The translations under genes and the position numbers were made by a program. From assembly GCF_013523125.1 (NCBI RefSeq), contig NZ_JAAMQJ010000004.1:62001-126000 (forward strand): a DNA stretch of 64,000 nucleotides, read 5' to 3'. The notes under the pieces are model-generated. The model had not been told where the DNA came from. It saw only the letters and a list, made by a program, of their open reading frames with translations, and did no database searches. Below, piece after piece: positions 36,210 to 46,271 of the stretch. Source of the DNA: Pseudomonas entomophila. Its GTDB lineage: Bacteria; Pseudomonadota; Gammaproteobacteria; Pseudomonadales; Pseudomonadaceae. The first letter of the stretch is position 1. Each line of letters begins with the position of its first letter.

Positions 36210-36791
36210 ATGCTAACCCAGGAAGAGGATCAGCAGCTTGTCGAGCGCGTACAGCGGGGCGACAGGCGAGCATTTGATCTGTTGGTGCTCAAGTATCAGC
36301 ACAAGATTCTCGGGTTGATCGTGCGGTTCGTGCACGATACCCACGAAGCCCAGGACGTGGCTCAGGAAGCCTTCATCAAGGCGTACCGAGCGCTTGGCAA
36401 CTTCCGCGGCGACAGCGCGTTCTACACGTGGCTGTACCGCATCGCCATCAACACGGCGAAGAACTACCTGGTGTCCCGCGGTCGGCGGCCACCAGACAGC
36501 GATGTCAACTCCGAGGATGCGGAGTTCTACGACGGCGATCATGGTCTCAAGGATCTTGAGTCCCCTGAGCGTTCGTTGTTGCGGGATGAGATCGAAGGCA
36601 CCGTCCATCGGACCATCCAGCAATTGCCCGAAGATTTGCGCACGGCCCTGACGCTGCGCGAGTTCGACGGTCTGAGTTACGAGGACATTGCCAGCGTCAT
36701 GCAATGTCCGGTGGGTACCGTGCGTTCCAGGATTTTCCGCGCTCGGGAGGCCATCGATAAAGCCTTGCAACCCTTGTTGCATGAAACCTGA
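36210..36791 (+). CDS. algU: RNA polymerase sigma factor AlgU/RpoE
   Basis: Extracytoplasmic stress sigma factor (sigma-22) controlling envelope repair and alginate genes. The 193 residues start MLTQEEDQQLVERVQRGDRR and contain region 2 (AQDVAQEAFIKAYRALGNFR) and the region 4 helix-turn-helix (LSYEDIASVMQCPVGTVRSR). The ATG at 36210 with GAGGAG upstream is chosen over the GTG at 36204 that lies within that ribosome site. It is first in algU-mucA-mucB-mucD. Confidence 0.96.
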   Translation: MLTQEEDQQLVERVQRGDRRAFDLLVLKYQHKILGLIVRFVHDTHEAQDVAQEAFIKAYRALGNFRGDSAFYTWLYRIAINTAKNYLVSRGRRPPDSDVNSEDAEFYDGDHGLKDLESPERSLLRDEIEGTVHRTIQQLPEDLRTALTLREFDGLSYEDIASVMQCPVGTVRSRIFRAREAIDKALQPLLHET

Positions 36792-36822
36792 GACAGCGGC
36801 TACAGCCGAGAGAGGAACCGCC

Positions 36823-37413
36823 ATGAGTCGTGAAGCTTTGCAGGAATCGCTGTCCGCGGTGATGGACAACGAAGCGGACGAACTGGAACTGCGTCGTGTG
36901 CTCAACGCCACGAACGACGCCGAAGCCCGTGCCACGTGGGTACGCTACCAGGTCGCACGTGCAGCGATGCACAAAGAACTGCTGCTGCCAAAGCTGGACA
37001 TCGCCTCGGCGGTCTCCGCAGCCTTGGCCGAAGAAGAGGCGCCTGCGCCTGCCAAGCGCGGTGCATGGCGTGGTCTGGGCCGTCTGGCCGTGGCAGCGTC
37101 GGTCACCTTCGCCGTGCTGGCCGGTGTGCGCCTGTACAACCAGGATGACATCGCAGGCAACCAGCTGGCTGCGCAGCAGCCTGTCCAGCAGGGCGTGGTT
37201 GCACCACAGGCCCAGGGTCCGGCCGTTCTGGCAGGCTACACCGAAGGTGCCGAGCAGACCGCAGCGCCGGTTACCAATGGCGTCATGCAGAATCCAGGCA
37301 ATTGGGACAAGCGCCTGCCAGGCTATCTGCGCCAGCATGCCCAGGACTCTGCCCTGAAAGGCAATGACGGCGCACTGCCTTATGCCCGTGCCGCCAGCAT
37401 GGACAACCACTGA
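36823..37413 (+). CDS. mucA: Anti-sigma factor MucA
   Basis: Inner-membrane anti-sigma factor that sequesters AlgU. The 196 residues have an N-terminal cytoplasmic sigma-binding domain (MSREALQESLSAVMDNEADE), one membrane helix near residues 82-105 and a periplasmic tail that AlgW/MucP would cleave under stress. The frame is intact, so the strain is not a mucA-type mucoid mutant. AGAGGA precedes the ATG. Confidence 0.94.
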   Translation: MSREALQESLSAVMDNEADELELRRVLNATNDAEARATWVRYQVARAAMHKELLLPKLDIASAVSAALAEEEAPAPAKRGAWRGLGRLAVAASVTFAVLAGVRLYNQDDIAGNQLAAQQPVQQGVVAPQAQGPAVLAGYTEGAEQTAAPVTNGVMQNPGNWDKRLPGYLRQHAQDSALKGNDGALPYARAASMDNH

Positions 37414-37425
37414 TCAAGGACGTTC

Positions 37426-38388
37426 ATGCGCGCGCTACCACTGTGGCCGCTGGTCTTCAGCGGCTTGATGGCGGCGCCTGCACTGGCAGCCAGTTCTTCG
37501 CCGGAGGCGAATGACTGGCTGAGCAGGCTGGCCCACGCCGAGCAAGGACAGAGTTACCAAGGTTCCTTCGTTTACGAGCGCAACGGCAGCTTCTCTTCCC
37601 ACGAGATCTGGCGTCGGGTCCAGGCGGGGAAGGTCAGCGAACGTCTGTCGCAGCTCGATGACGCTCCCCAGGAAATCGTTCGTGTCAACGGCAAGGTCCA
37701 ATGCGTCAGTGGCGCGCTGGGCAACGATGCCCTGACACCGGCCAGCCAGACCGCGCCCATCCTCGACCCCCTCAAGCTGATGAGCTGGTACGACCTCACG
37801 GTCACCGGACGCTCGCGCGTGGCCGGTCGTGACGCCGTGGTGATCAGTCTGGCACCCCGCGATACCCATCGTTACGGCTTCGAGTATCATCTCGATCGCA
37901 AGACCGGGTTGCTGCTGCGTTCGCTGATGACCAACGACAAGGGGCAATTGCTGGAACGCTTCCAGATGAACCGCCTGGACACGACACCGCCGACCGACGC
38001 CCAGTTGCGTCCAGGTGCAGACTGCCGCGCCGTCAAGCCTGTCCCGGCGGCGGGCGTCGATGAGGCCCCTGCCTGGCGTGCCGACTGGTTGCCGCCTGGA
38101 TTCGAATTGACCGACAGCAGCGTACGTCGTGACCCTCGACGCAACAGCCAGGTTGAAAGCCTGTTGTACGACGATGGCCTGGCGCGCTTCTCCGTGTTCC
38201 TCGAGAAGGTCGACGACACGCAGGTCAAGGACATGCGCCTGGCCGTAGGGCCGACCGTGGCCGTTTCCAGGCAGCTGAACACGGCCGAAGGCGCGTTCAT
38301 GATCACGGTGGTCGGCGAGGTGCCGCTGGGCACGGCCGAGCGCGTGGCGCTGTCCATGCGGCCGCAGGTACGCGCCGAGCGCCCGTGA
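37426..38388 (+). CDS. mucB: Periplasmic sigma-factor regulator MucB/RseB
   Basis: Periplasmic protein that binds MucA and protects it from cleavage until lipid or LPS signals displace it. The 320 residues have a signal peptide (cleavage near ALAASS), a LolA-like lipid-binding domain starting YQGSFVYERNGSFSSHEIWR shown here in part, and a smaller C-terminal MucA-binding domain. AAGGA lies seven bases before the ATG. It follows mucA by 12 bases. Confidence 0.94.
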   Translation: MRALPLWPLVFSGLMAAPALAASSSPEANDWLSRLAHAEQGQSYQGSFVYERNGSFSSHEIWRRVQAGKVSERLSQLDDAPQEIVRVNGKVQCVSGALGNDALTPASQTAPILDPLKLMSWYDLTVTGRSRVAGRDAVVISLAPRDTHRYGFEYHLDRKTGLLLRSLMTNDKGQLLERFQMNRLDTTPPTDAQLRPGADCRAVKPVPAAGVDEAPAWRADWLPPGFELTDSSVRRDPRRNSQVESLLYDDGLARFSVFLEKVDDTQVKDMRLAVGPTVAVSRQLNTAEGAFMITVVGEVPLGTAERVALSMRPQVRAERP

Positions 38389-38436
38389 GCCGGGGCCTTC
38401 GGGTCACGGCTTGAAACGAAATTAACGTTTTGTCAT

Positions 38437-38488
38437 TTGCAAAAAGCGCGCGGATTTCTTATAGGTCAGGCTCTTCGACGCCTGACCT
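38437..38488 (+). promoter_or_regulatory. Candidate mucD promoter and leader hairpin
   Basis: TTGCAA (38437-38442), a 17-base spacer and TATAGG (38460-38465) make a plausible sigma-70 promoter. The hairpin AGGTCAGGC (38463-38471) / GCCTGACCT (38480-38488) overlaps the -10 and start region. This suggests that mucD can be transcribed apart from algU-mucAB; the stem could instead be a weak intercistronic terminator. Confidence 0.4.
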
Positions 38489-38542
38489 CTCCTGCGTTGC
38501 AGAGGCCTCATTGCCAACTACGCTCGTTTTGACGGGAGCCGT

Positions 38543-39976
38543 ATGTCACTACCTCGTTTCAAATCCTACCTCTCGATGTTCGCCGCCGTGTTCATGCTCG
38601 GCCAACTGGCGGTCGCCCAGGCGCAGGAAGCCTTGCCTGACTTCACCACCTTGGTCGAGCAGGCCTCGCCTGCCGTGGTGAACATCAGTACCAAGCAGAA
38701 GCTGCCCGCCAGGCGCATTGCCCAAGGGCAGATGCCCGACCTGGAAGGGTTGCCGCCGATGTTCCGCGAATTCTTCGAGCGCGGCCTGCCCCAGCAGCCA
38801 CGTTCGCCCCGCGGTGACCGCCAGCGCGAGGCCCAGTCGCTGGGCTCGGGCTTTATCATTTCCAGCGACGGCTACGTGCTGACCAACAACCACGTGATCG
38901 CCGACGCCGACGAGATCATCGTGCGCCTGTCCGACCGTAGCGAGCTGCAGGCCAAGCTGGTCGGTACCGACCCGCGCACCGACGTGGCCTTGCTGAAGGT
39001 CGAGGGCAAGAACCTGCCGACCGTCAAGCTGGGCGACTCCGAGAAACTCAAGGTGGGTGAGTGGGTGCTGGCCATCGGTTCGCCGTTCGGCTTCGATCAC
39101 TCGGTGACCAAGGGCATCGTCAGCGCCAAGGGACGTACCCTGCCGAACGACACCTATGTGCCGTTCATCCAGACCGACGTGGCCATCAACCCTGGCAACT
39201 CCGGTGGTCCGCTGTTCAACATGAATGGTGAGGTGGTCGGCATCAACTCGCAGATCTTCACCCGTTCCGGCGGCTTCATGGGCCTGTCCTTCGCCATCCC
39301 GATCGACGTCGCGCTGGATGTGTCCAACCAGCTGAAGAAGGACGGCAAGGTCAGCCGCGGCTGGCTGGGCGTGGTCATCCAGGAGGTCAACAAGGACCTG
39401 GCCGAATCCTTCGGCCTCGAGCGTCCGGCAGGCGCCCTGGTGGCCCAGGTGCTCGAAGACGGCCCGGCGGCCAAGAGCGGCCTGCAGGTCGGCGACGTGA
39501 TCCTCAGCATGAACGGCCAGCCGATCGTCATGTCTGCCGATCTGCCACACCTGGTCGGTAGCCTGAAGGACGGCGCCACCGCCAAGTTGGAGATCATCCG
39601 CAACGGCAAGCGCCAGAACCTCGACGTGACCGTCGGCGCGCTGCCTGAAGACGATGCCGATATCGGTACCGGCGGTCAGGCGGGCGCCGAGCGCAGCAGC
39701 AATCGCCTGGGCGTGTCCGTGGCCGAGTTGAGCGCCGAACAGAAGAAGTCGCTGGAGCTCAAGGGCGGCGTGGTCATCAAGGACGTGCAGGACGGCCCGG
39801 CTGCCTTGATCGGTCTGCGTCCGGGTGACGTCATCAGTCATCTGAACAACCAGGCGATCACCTCGACCAAGCAGTTCACCGAAATCGCCAAGGACCTGCC
39901 GAAGAACCGCTCCGTGTCGATGCGCGTGCTGCGTCAGGGCCGCGCCAGCTTCATCACCTTCAAGCTGGCGGAGTAA
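38543..39976 (+). CDS. mucD: Periplasmic serine protease MucD (DegP type)
   Basis: HtrA-family protease/chaperone that removes misfolded envelope proteins and restrains AlgU activation. The 477 residues have a signal peptide (VAQAQEA), a trypsin-like domain with the triad H117 (TNNHV), D147 (RTDVAL) and S220 (GNSGGP), and two PDZ domains (about 270-360 and 380-470). mucC, which lies between mucB and mucD in P. aeruginosa, is absent, as I recall is normal for P. putida. A terminator follows. Confidence 0.95.
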   Translation: MSLPRFKSYLSMFAAVFMLGQLAVAQAQEALPDFTTLVEQASPAVVNISTKQKLPARRIAQGQMPDLEGLPPMFREFFERGLPQQPRSPRGDRQREAQSLGSGFIISSDGYVLTNNHVIADADEIIVRLSDRSELQAKLVGTDPRTDVALLKVEGKNLPTVKLGDSEKLKVGEWVLAIGSPFGFDHSVTKGIVSAKGRTLPNDTYVPFIQTDVAINPGNSGGPLFNMNGEVVGINSQIFTRSGGFMGLSFAIPIDVALDVSNQLKKDGKVSRGWLGVVIQEVNKDLAESFGLERPAGALVAQVLEDGPAAKSGLQVGDVILSMNGQPIVMSADLPHLVGSLKDGATAKLEIIRNGKRQNLDVTVGALPEDDADIGTGGQAGAERSSNRLGVSVAELSAEQKKSLELKGGVVIKDVQDGPAALIGLRPGDVISHLNNQAITSTKQFTEIAKDLPKNRSVSMRVLRQGRASFITFKLAE

Positions 39977-39989
39977 CAGCAGCGGCAAG

Positions 39990-40190
39990 ACGTGAGCTGC
40001 AAGCGGCAAGTCACAGCAGGGCCAGTGTGGGGATTCGTTCCGCACACTGGCCTTGTGTTTAGCGGGGCCGAAGCTTTCCAGGGGCAGCTATCACGATGTC
40101 TGCACCTTTAGGGGGCTTCCCAGCTCCACCGTGCAGCTTGCAGCTTGCAGCTTGCAGCTTGCAGCTTGCAGCTTGCCGCTCGCCCCTTGC
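39990..40190. repeat. Heptamer repeat cluster upstream of lepA
   Basis: Six perfect direct copies of GCAGCTT occupy 40133-40174, followed by degenerate units (GCCGCTC, GCCCCTT). In the opposite sense, AGCTGC-AAGCGGC-AAGTC units lie at about 39994-40011, so the two clusters could pair around the mucD terminator. The second cluster in this window (48045-48123) uses the same register. The remainder of the 308-base mucD-lepA gap contains the lepA promoter region; no gene is visible. Confidence 0.8.
40020..40060 (+). terminator. Terminator of the algU-mucD operon
   Basis: Arms GGCCAGTGTG (40020-40029) and CACACTGGCC (40043-40052) form a perfect 10-bp stem with a 13-base loop, followed by TTGTGTTT. 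It lies about 45 bases after the mucD stop. Confidence 0.8.
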
Positions 40191-40284
40191 CACTCACCCA
40201 GGTAGCCGACCCCCCCTCTTTCCAGTACAATTCCCGGCTATTTTCCGCGGGCGTCCGGCTCGCAGCCTTATCGAGTGTTGACCC

Positions 40285-42084
40285 GTGAGTGATTTGAGTC
40301 ATATCCGCAATTTCTCCATCATCGCCCACATCGACCATGGCAAGTCGACGCTGGCCGACCGGTTCATCCAACTGTGCGGCGGCCTGACGGCGCGCGAGAT
40401 GGAAGCCCAGGTACTTGATTCGATGGACCTGGAGCGCGAGCGCGGGATCACCATCAAGGCCCACAGCGTGACGCTGCATTACAAGGCGCGCGACGGCAAG
40501 ACCTACCAGCTGAACTTCATCGACACCCCAGGCCACGTCGACTTCACCTACGAGGTCAGCCGTTCGCTGGCGGCTTGTGAAGGCGCCTTGCTGGTGGTCG
40601 ATGCGGGGCAAGGTGTCGAGGCCCAGTCCGTGGCCAACTGCTACACCGCCATCGAGCAGGGCCTGGAAGTCATGCCCGTGCTGAACAAGATGGACCTGCC
40701 CCAGGCCGATCCGGACCGCGTCAAGGACGAGATCGAGAAGATCATCGGCATCGACGCCACTGACGCGGTCGCCTGCAGCGCCAAGAGCGGCATGGGCGTG
40801 GACGAGGTGCTCGAGCGCCTGGTGCAGACCATCCCGGCGCCGGAAGGCGAGATCGAAGCGCCTCTGCAAGCGCTGATCATCGACTCCTGGTTCGACAACT
40901 ACCTGGGCGTGGTCTCGCTGGTGCGCGTGCGCCAGGGCCGGGTCAAGAAGGGCGACAAGATCCTGGTCAAGTCCACCGGCAAGGTGCACCTGGTCGACAG
41001 CGTCGGCGTCTTCAACCCCAAGCACACCCAGATGCCTGACCTGAAGGCCGGTGAAGTCGGCTTCATCATCGCCAGCATCAAGGACATCCATGGCGCACCG
41101 GTGGGCGATACCCTGACCCTGTCCTCGACGCCGGAAGTCGAAGTGCTCTCGGGCTTCAAGAAGATCCAGCCCCAGGTCTACGCCGGCCTGTTCCCGGTCA
41201 GCTCCGACGACTTCGAGGACTTCCGCGACGCCCTGCAGAAGCTGACCCTGAACGACTCGTCGCTGCAGTACCTGCCGGAAAGCTCCGATGCCCTGGGCTT
41301 CGGCTTCCGTTGTGGCTTCCTCGGCATGCTGCACATGGAGATCATCCAGGAGCGCCTGGAGCGCGAGTACGACCTGGACCTGATCACCACGGCGCCAAGC
41401 GTGATCTTCGAGGTCAAGCTCAAGACCGGTGAAACCCTCTACGTCGACAACCCGTCCAAGCTTCCGGACGTATCCTCGGTCGAAGATTTCCGTGAGCCGA
41501 TCGTCTCGGCCACCATCCTTGTGCCTCAGGAGCACCTGGGCAACGTCATTACCCTGTGCATCGAGAAGCGTGGCGTCCAGCGCGACATGCAGTTCCTGGG
41601 CGCACAGGTGCAGGTACGCTACGACCTGCCGATGAACGAGGTGGTGCTGGACTTCTTCGATCGCCTGAAGTCCACCAGCCGTGGCTATGCATCGCTGGAC
41701 TACCATTTCGACCGCTACCAGTCGGCCAATCTGGTCAAGCTGGACGTGCTGATCAACGGTGACAAGGTCGATGCCCTGGCACTGATCGTGCACCGGGACA
41801 ATGCGCACTACAAAGGGCGTGCCCTGACCGAGAAGATGAAAGAGCTGATTCCTCGGCAGATGTTCGACGTCGCGATCCAGGCTGCCATCGGTGGTCAGAT
41901 CGTGGCCCGGACGACCGTCAAGGCCCTCAGGAAAAACGTTCTGGCCAAATGCTACGGTGGCGACGTGAGCCGTAAGCGTAAGCTGCTCGAGAAGCAGAAG
42001 GCCGGTAAGAAACGCATGAAGCAGGTGGGCAACGTGGAGATTCCACAAGAAGCCTTCCTCGCCGTGCTCAAGTTGGATAGCTAG
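40285..42084 (+). CDS. lepA: Elongation factor 4 LepA
   Basis: Ribosome-associated GTPase that back-translocates or assists initiation and ribosome biogenesis. The 599 residues have G1 AHIDHGKST, the G2 region with RGITIK, G3 DTPGHVDF and G4 NKMDL, then EF-G-like domains and the LepA-specific C-terminal domain ([19 protein letters not shown] in part). The start is GTG at 40285. lepB begins five bases after the stop. Confidence 0.96.
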   Translation: MSDLSHIRNFSIIAHIDHGKSTLADRFIQLCGGLTAREMEAQVLDSMDLERERGITIKAHSVTLHYKARDGKTYQLNFIDTPGHVDFTYEVSRSLAACEGALLVVDAGQGVEAQSVANCYTAIEQGLEVMPVLNKMDLPQADPDRVKDEIEKIIGIDATDAVACSAKSGMGVDEVLERLVQTIPAPEGEIEAPLQALIIDSWFDNYLGVVSLVRVRQGRVKKGDKILVKSTGKVHLVDSVGVFNPKHTQMPDLKAGEVGFIIASIKDIHGAPVGDTLTLSSTPEVEVLSGFKKIQPQVYAGLFPVSSDDFEDFRDALQKLTLNDSSLQYLPESSDALGFGFRCGFLGMLHMEIIQERLEREYDLDLITTAPSVIFEVKLKTGETLYVDNPSKLPDVSSVEDFREPIVSATILVPQEHLGNVITLCIEKRGVQRDMQFLGAQVQVRYDLPMNEVVLDFFDRLKSTSRGYASLDYHFDRYQSANLVKLDVLINGDKVDALALIVHRDNAHYKGRALTEKMKELIPRQMFDVAIQAAIGGQIVARTTVKALRKNVLAKCYGGDVSRKRKLLEKQKAGKKRMKQVGNVEIPQEAFLAVLKLDS

Positions 42085-42089
42085 GTCCT

Positions 42090-42944
42090 ATGTCGCTAAA
42101 TTTTCCGCTGTTGCTCGTCATCGCCGTTGCCGTCTGTGGTGCGTTGGCCCTGATCGACCTGGTGCTGCTCGCACCGCGTCGGCGGGCAGCCATCGCCAAC
42201 TACCAGAACAGTGTCAGCCAGCCAGACATGGCCGTGGTCGAGCGACTGGACAAGGAGCCGTTGCTGGTCGAGTACGGCAAGTCGTTCTTCCCGGTGCTGT
42301 TCATCGTGCTGGTGCTGCGTTCGTTCCTGGTCGAGCCGTTCCAGATCCCGTCAGGGTCGATGAAGCCGACCCTGGAAGTGGGCGATTTCATTCTGGTGAA
42401 CAAGTTCTCCTATGGCATTCGCCTGCCGGTGCTCGACAAGAAGATCATCGAAGTGGGCAACCCCCAGCGCGGTGACGTGATGGTCTTCCGTTACCCGAGC
42501 GACCCGAACGTCAACTACATCAAGCGTGTGGTGGGCGTGCCCGGCGACACGGTGCGTTACACCGCCGACAAGCGCCTGTACGTCAATGACCAGCCGATCG
42601 CCGAGCAATTGATCGGTGCCGAGCCTGGCACCCTGGGCAGCGCCCAGCGGTACAAGGAGCAACTGGGCGCTGCGGAGCACCTGATCCGCAAGGAAATGCG
42701 ACGTAGCCGTGTCATGCCGGACCAGCAATGGACCGTGCCGGCCGGCCACTACTTCATGATGGGCGACAACCGCGACAACTCCAACGACAGCCGCTTCTGG
42801 GACGATCCCAACATCCCGCAGCCGCTGCACGGCATGGTGCCCGACCGCAACATCGTCGGCAAAGCATTCGCCGTGTGGATGAGCTGGCCCGAGCCCAAGC
42901 TCAGCCACTTGCCCACGCTGTCACGGGTCGGCCTGATCCGGTAA
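42090..42944 (+). CDS. lepB: Signal peptidase I
   Basis: Inner-membrane protease that removes Sec and Tat signal peptides. The 284 residues have two N-terminal membrane helices, the catalytic serine S90 (IPSGSMKPTL) and lysine K145 (YIKRVVGVPGD), and the box E motif GDNRDNSNDSRFW. It is coupled to lepA. A GC-rich palindrome (TCGGCGC...GCGCCGA) follows the stop near 42950-42975 and may reduce read-through into rnc. Confidence 0.96.
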   Translation: MSLNFPLLLVIAVAVCGALALIDLVLLAPRRRAAIANYQNSVSQPDMAVVERLDKEPLLVEYGKSFFPVLFIVLVLRSFLVEPFQIPSGSMKPTLEVGDFILVNKFSYGIRLPVLDKKIIEVGNPQRGDVMVFRYPSDPNVNYIKRVVGVPGDTVRYTADKRLYVNDQPIAEQLIGAEPGTLGSAQRYKEQLGAAEHLIRKEMRRSRVMPDQQWTVPAGHYFMMGDNRDNSNDSRFWDDPNIPQPLHGMVPDRNIVGKAFAVWMSWPEPKLSHLPTLSRVGLIR

Positions 42945-43151
42945 TACCCAATCGGCGCTGTCGCAAGACGGCGCCGAATGCATTTATGGCATAGGCTGTG
43001 TCCAAGACGGTCGAATGCACCGGCCACGCCCGAACGGGCGCACAGCCAAACAGTCTTTCCAGGATGTTGATTTGAACACTGTGTTGAACATGACGGCGCT
43101 CCTTCGTGAGACGCCGAACAAAAAGAGCGGCCTCGTCCGTCAGGTGGCGGC

Positions 43152-43841
43152 ATGAGCGCGCCACTGAGTCGTCTCGAGCGCAAGCTGGGTTACACCTTCA
43201 AGGACCAGGACCAGATGGTGCTGGCCCTGACCCATCGTAGCTTCGCCGGCCGCAACAACGAGCGCCTGGAGTTCCTGGGCGATGCGATCCTCAACTTCGT
43301 GGCCGGCGAGGCGCTGTTCGAGCGCTTCCCGCAGGCGCGCGAAGGCCAGCTGTCGCGGCTGCGCGCACGCCTGGTCAAGGGCGAGACCCTGGCGCGGCTG
43401 GCCCGTGGCTTCGACCTGGGCGAGTACCTGCGCCTGGGCTCGGGCGAGCTCAAGAGCGGCGGTTTCCGCCGTGAGTCGATCCTGGCCGATGCCCTGGAAG
43501 CGCTGATCGGCGCGATCTACCTGGATGCCGGCATGGACGCGGCGCGCGAGCGCATCCTGGCTTGGCTGGTCGACGAATTCGAGGGCCTGACCCTGGTCGA
43601 CACCAACAAGGACCCCAAGACCCGCTTGCAGGAATTCCTGCAGTCGCGTGGCTGCGAGCTGCCCCGCTACGAAGTGGTGGACATCCAGGGCGAACCCCAC
43701 TGCCGCACCTTCCTCGTCGAATGCGAAGTGGTGCTGCTCAACAACAAGAGCCGTGGCCAGGGCGTGAGCCGGCGCATCGCTGAACAGGTCGCCGCGGCGT
43801 CCGCACTGATCGCCCTGGGCGTGGAGAATGGCAATGACTGA
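43152..43841 (+). CDS. rnc: Ribonuclease III
   Basis: Cuts double-stranded RNA in rRNA and mRNA processing. The 229 residues have the catalytic signature [10 protein letters not shown] at 36-45, the second acidic cluster [15 protein letters not shown], and a C-terminal double-stranded-RNA-binding domain. A 207-base gap separates it from lepB; many pseudomonads place a DUF4845 gene there, and none is visible here. Its stop overlaps the era start region. Confidence 0.95.
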   Translation: MSAPLSRLERKLGYTFKDQDQMVLALTHRSFAGRNNERLEFLGDAILNFVAGEALFERFPQAREGQLSRLRARLVKGETLARLARGFDLGEYLRLGSGELKSGGFRRESILADALEALIGAIYLDAGMDAARERILAWLVDEFEGLTLVDTNKDPKTRLQEFLQSRGCELPRYEVVDIQGEPHCRTFLVECEVVLLNNKSRGQGVSRRIAEQVAAASALIALGVENGND

Positions 43842-44736
43842 GAACACTTCGACCCGCTGCGGCTACGTGGCTATCGTGGGCCGCCCGAACGTGGGCAAGT
43901 CGACCTTGCTCAACCACATTCTCGGGCAGAAGCTGGCGATCACCTCGCGCAAGCCGCAGACCACCCGGCACAACATGCTCGGGATCAAGACCGAAGGCGA
44001 CGTGCAGGCCATCTACGTCGACACCCCTGGCATGCATAAGGCCAACGACAAGGCCCTGAACCGCTACATGAACCGCAACGCCTCGGCGGCCCTGAAGGAC
44101 GTCGACGTGGTGATCTTCGTGGTCGACCGCGCACGCTGGACCGACGAGGACCAGCTGGTGCTCGAGCGCGTCCAGTACGTCGAGGGGCCGGTGATCCTTG
44201 CGGTCAACAAGACCGACCGCCTGGACGAGAAGGCCGAGCTGATTCCGCACCTGCAATGGTTGCAGACCCAGCTGCCGTCGGCCGAGATCGTGCCGATCTC
44301 CGCCCAGCAGGGCCACAACCTCGAGGCGCTCGAGGGGCTGATCGCCAAGCACCTGCCGGAGAACGAGCACTTCTTCCCGGAAGACCAGATCACCGACCGC
44401 AGCAGCCGCTTCCTGGCTGCCGAACTGGTGCGCGAGAAGATCATGCGCCAGCTCGGGGCCGAGCTGCCGTACCAGATCACCGTCGAGATCGAAGAATTCA
44501 AGCAGCAGGGCCATGTTCTGCACATCCATGCGCTGATCCTGGTCGAGCGTGACGGGCAGAAGAAGATCATCATCGGCGACAAGGGCGAGCGCATCAAGCG
44601 CATCGGCTCCGATGCCCGCAAGGACATGGAAACCCTGTTCGACGCCAAGGTCATGCTCAACCTCTGGGTCAAGGTCAAGGGCGGCTGGTCCGACGACGAG
44701 CGTGCCCTGCGCTCGCTCGGCTACGGCGATCTGTAA
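43828..44736 (+). CDS. era: GTPase Era
   Basis: Essential GTPase that binds 16S rRNA 3' end during 30S assembly. The 302 residues carry G1 [10 protein letters not shown]3 DTPGMH, G4 NKTD and a C-terminal KH RNA-binding domain with [14 protein letters not shown]. The start may be ATG 43828 or ATG 43834; both overlap the rnc stop, so translation is coupled. Confidence 0.95.
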   Translation: MAMTENTSTRCGYVAIVGRPNVGKSTLLNHILGQKLAITSRKPQTTRHNMLGIKTEGDVQAIYVDTPGMHKANDKALNRYMNRNASAALKDVDVVIFVVDRARWTDEDQLVLERVQYVEGPVILAVNKTDRLDEKAELIPHLQWLQTQLPSAEIVPISAQQGHNLEALEGLIAKHLPENEHFFPEDQITDRSSRFLAAELVREKIMRQLGAELPYQITVEIEEFKQQGHVLHIHALILVERDGQKKIIIGDKGERIKRIGSDARKDMETLFDAKVMLNLWVKVKGGWSDDERALRSLGYGDL

Positions 44737-44787
44737 CACCCCCTGGCCTGCCTTCCGGCAGGCCGCTCCCTCCAGGAACGATGCCTG

Positions 44788-45471
44788 ATGCAGCAAGCTG
44801 TCGGACAACCGGCCTACGTGCTGCACAGCCGGGCCTATCGTGAAGCCAGTGCCCTGGTGGACTTCTTCACGCCGCAAGGTTGCGTACGCGGCGTGCTGCG
44901 CCGCGCGCGAGGCAAGAGCGGCAGCGTCATGCGGCCTTTCGCGCTGCTCGAGGTCGAGCTGCGCGGGCGTGGCGAACTCAAGACCGTCGGGCGGCTGGAG
45001 GGTGTCGGCAACGCGCCCTGGCTGCACGGTGATGCCCTGTTCAGCGGGCTTTACCTCAACGAACTGCTGGTACGCCTGCTGGCGCCCGAGGTGCCGCACC
45101 CGGTGCTGTTCGAGCACTACGGGCTGACCTTGCAGGCGCTGGCCCAGGGGCGAGCGCTGGAACCGTTGCTGCGGGCCTTCGAATGGCGTCTGCTGGACGA
45201 GTTGGGCTATGCCTTCTCGTTGAGCCAGGATGTCCAGGGCGAGGTGATCGAGCCCGGTGCGCTGTATCGGCTGCAGGTCGATGCCGGCCTCGAGCGGGTG
45301 GAGCTGGCCCAGCCCGGTCTGTTCGCCGGTGCCGATCTGCTGGCCCTGGCCGACGCCGATTGGGAGGCGCCTGGCAGTCTGCTGGCCGCCAAGCGCCTGA
45401 TGCGCCAGGCCCTGGCCGTGCATCTGGGCGCCAAGCCGCTGGTCAGCCGCGAACTGTTTCGCAAGCGCTGA
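44788..45471 (+). CDS. recO: DNA repair protein RecO
   Basis: Works with RecF and RecR to load RecA on SSB-coated DNA. The 227 residues have an N-terminal OB fold ([20 protein letters not shown]) and a helical C-terminal domain. There is no cysteine zinc cluster of the Gram-positive type. AGGA stands about 11 bases before the ATG at 44788. Confidence 0.94.
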   Translation: MQQAVGQPAYVLHSRAYREASALVDFFTPQGCVRGVLRRARGKSGSVMRPFALLEVELRGRGELKTVGRLEGVGNAPWLHGDALFSGLYLNELLVRLLAPEVPHPVLFEHYGLTLQALAQGRALEPLLRAFEWRLLDELGYAFSLSQDVQGEVIEPGALYRLQVDAGLERVELAQPGLFAGADLLALADADWEAPGSLLAAKRLMRQALAVHLGAKPLVSRELFRKR

Positions 45472-45514
45472 GCACGTCGTATGCTGTGGGGCTCAACTTT
45501 CAGGAGCGCCCTTC

Positions 45515-46255
45515 GTGACTCACAGCAACCGCATCCTTCTTGGCGTCAACATCGACCACGTCGCGACCCTGCGTCAGGCGCGGGGCACGCGCTACCCCGA
45601 CCCGGTCAAGGCCGCGCTGGACGCCGAAGAGGCGGGCGCCGACGGCATCACCGTGCACCTGCGTGAAGACCGTCGGCACATCCAGGATCGCGACGTGCTG
45701 CTGCTCAAGGACGTCCTGCAGACGCGCATGAACTTCGAGATGGGGGTCACCGAGGAGATGATCGCCTTCGCCGAGCGCATTCGCCCGGCGCATGTCTGCC
45801 TGGTCCCCGAAACCCGTCAGGAACTGACCACCGAGGGTGGGCTGGATGTGGCTGGCCAGGAAGCGCGTATCCAGGCTGCCGTCGAGCGTCTGGCGCGAAC
45901 CGGCGCCGAGGTCTCGTTGTTCATCGACGCCGATGCCCGGCAGATCGAAGCGGCCCGTCGCGTGGGCGCGCCGGCGATCGAGTTGCACACCGGGCGGTAT
46001 GCCGACGCACAGACCCCGACCGAGGTGGCGGCCGAACTCGAGCGCATCGCCCAGGGTGTGGCCAAGGGCGTGGAGCAGGGCTTGATCGTCAATGCCGGGC
46101 ACGGCCTGCATTACCACAACGTCGAGGCCGTGGCGGCGATCCGTGGCATCAACGAGCTGAACATCGGGCATGCCCTGGTGGCCCATGCTCTGTTCGTCGG
46201 CTTCAAGGCGGCCGTGGCCGAGATGAAGGCCCTGATCGTCGCGGCGGCACGTTAA
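45515..46255 (+). CDS. pdxJ: Pyridoxine 5'-phosphate synthase
   Basis: Condenses 3-amino-2-oxopropyl phosphate with deoxyxylulose phosphate to form pyridoxine phosphate. The 246-residue TIM-barrel begins [18 protein letters not shown] and contains [14 protein letters not shown] and the [14 protein letters not shown] phosphate-binding loop. The start is GTG at 45515 with AGGAG eight bases upstream. It closes the lepA-to-pdxJ gene run, convergent with cmoB. Confidence 0.95.
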   Translation: MTHSNRILLGVNIDHVATLRQARGTRYPDPVKAALDAEEAGADGITVHLREDRRHIQDRDVLLLKDVLQTRMNFEMGVTEEMIAFAERIRPAHVCLVPETRQELTTEGGLDVAGQEARIQAAVERLARTGAEVSLFIDADARQIEAARRVGAPAIELHTGRYADAQTPTEVAAELERIAQGVAKGVEQGLIVNAGHGLHYHNVEAVAAIRGINELNIGHALVAHALFVGFKAAVAEMKALIVAAAR

Positions 46256-46271
46256 CGGCGCCGGGCGCGCG

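Noticed and set aside
40133..40174. CRISPR array or microsatellite-coded peptide
   Set aside because: The seven-base units are contiguous without spacers, and there are no cas genes. The short frame across them has no ribosome site.
42945..43151. Missing or hidden DUF4845 gene between lepB and rnc
   Set aside because: No membrane-anchored frame is present. As I recall, P. putida-type genomes also go straight from lepB to rnc, so this is not treated as a recent loss.
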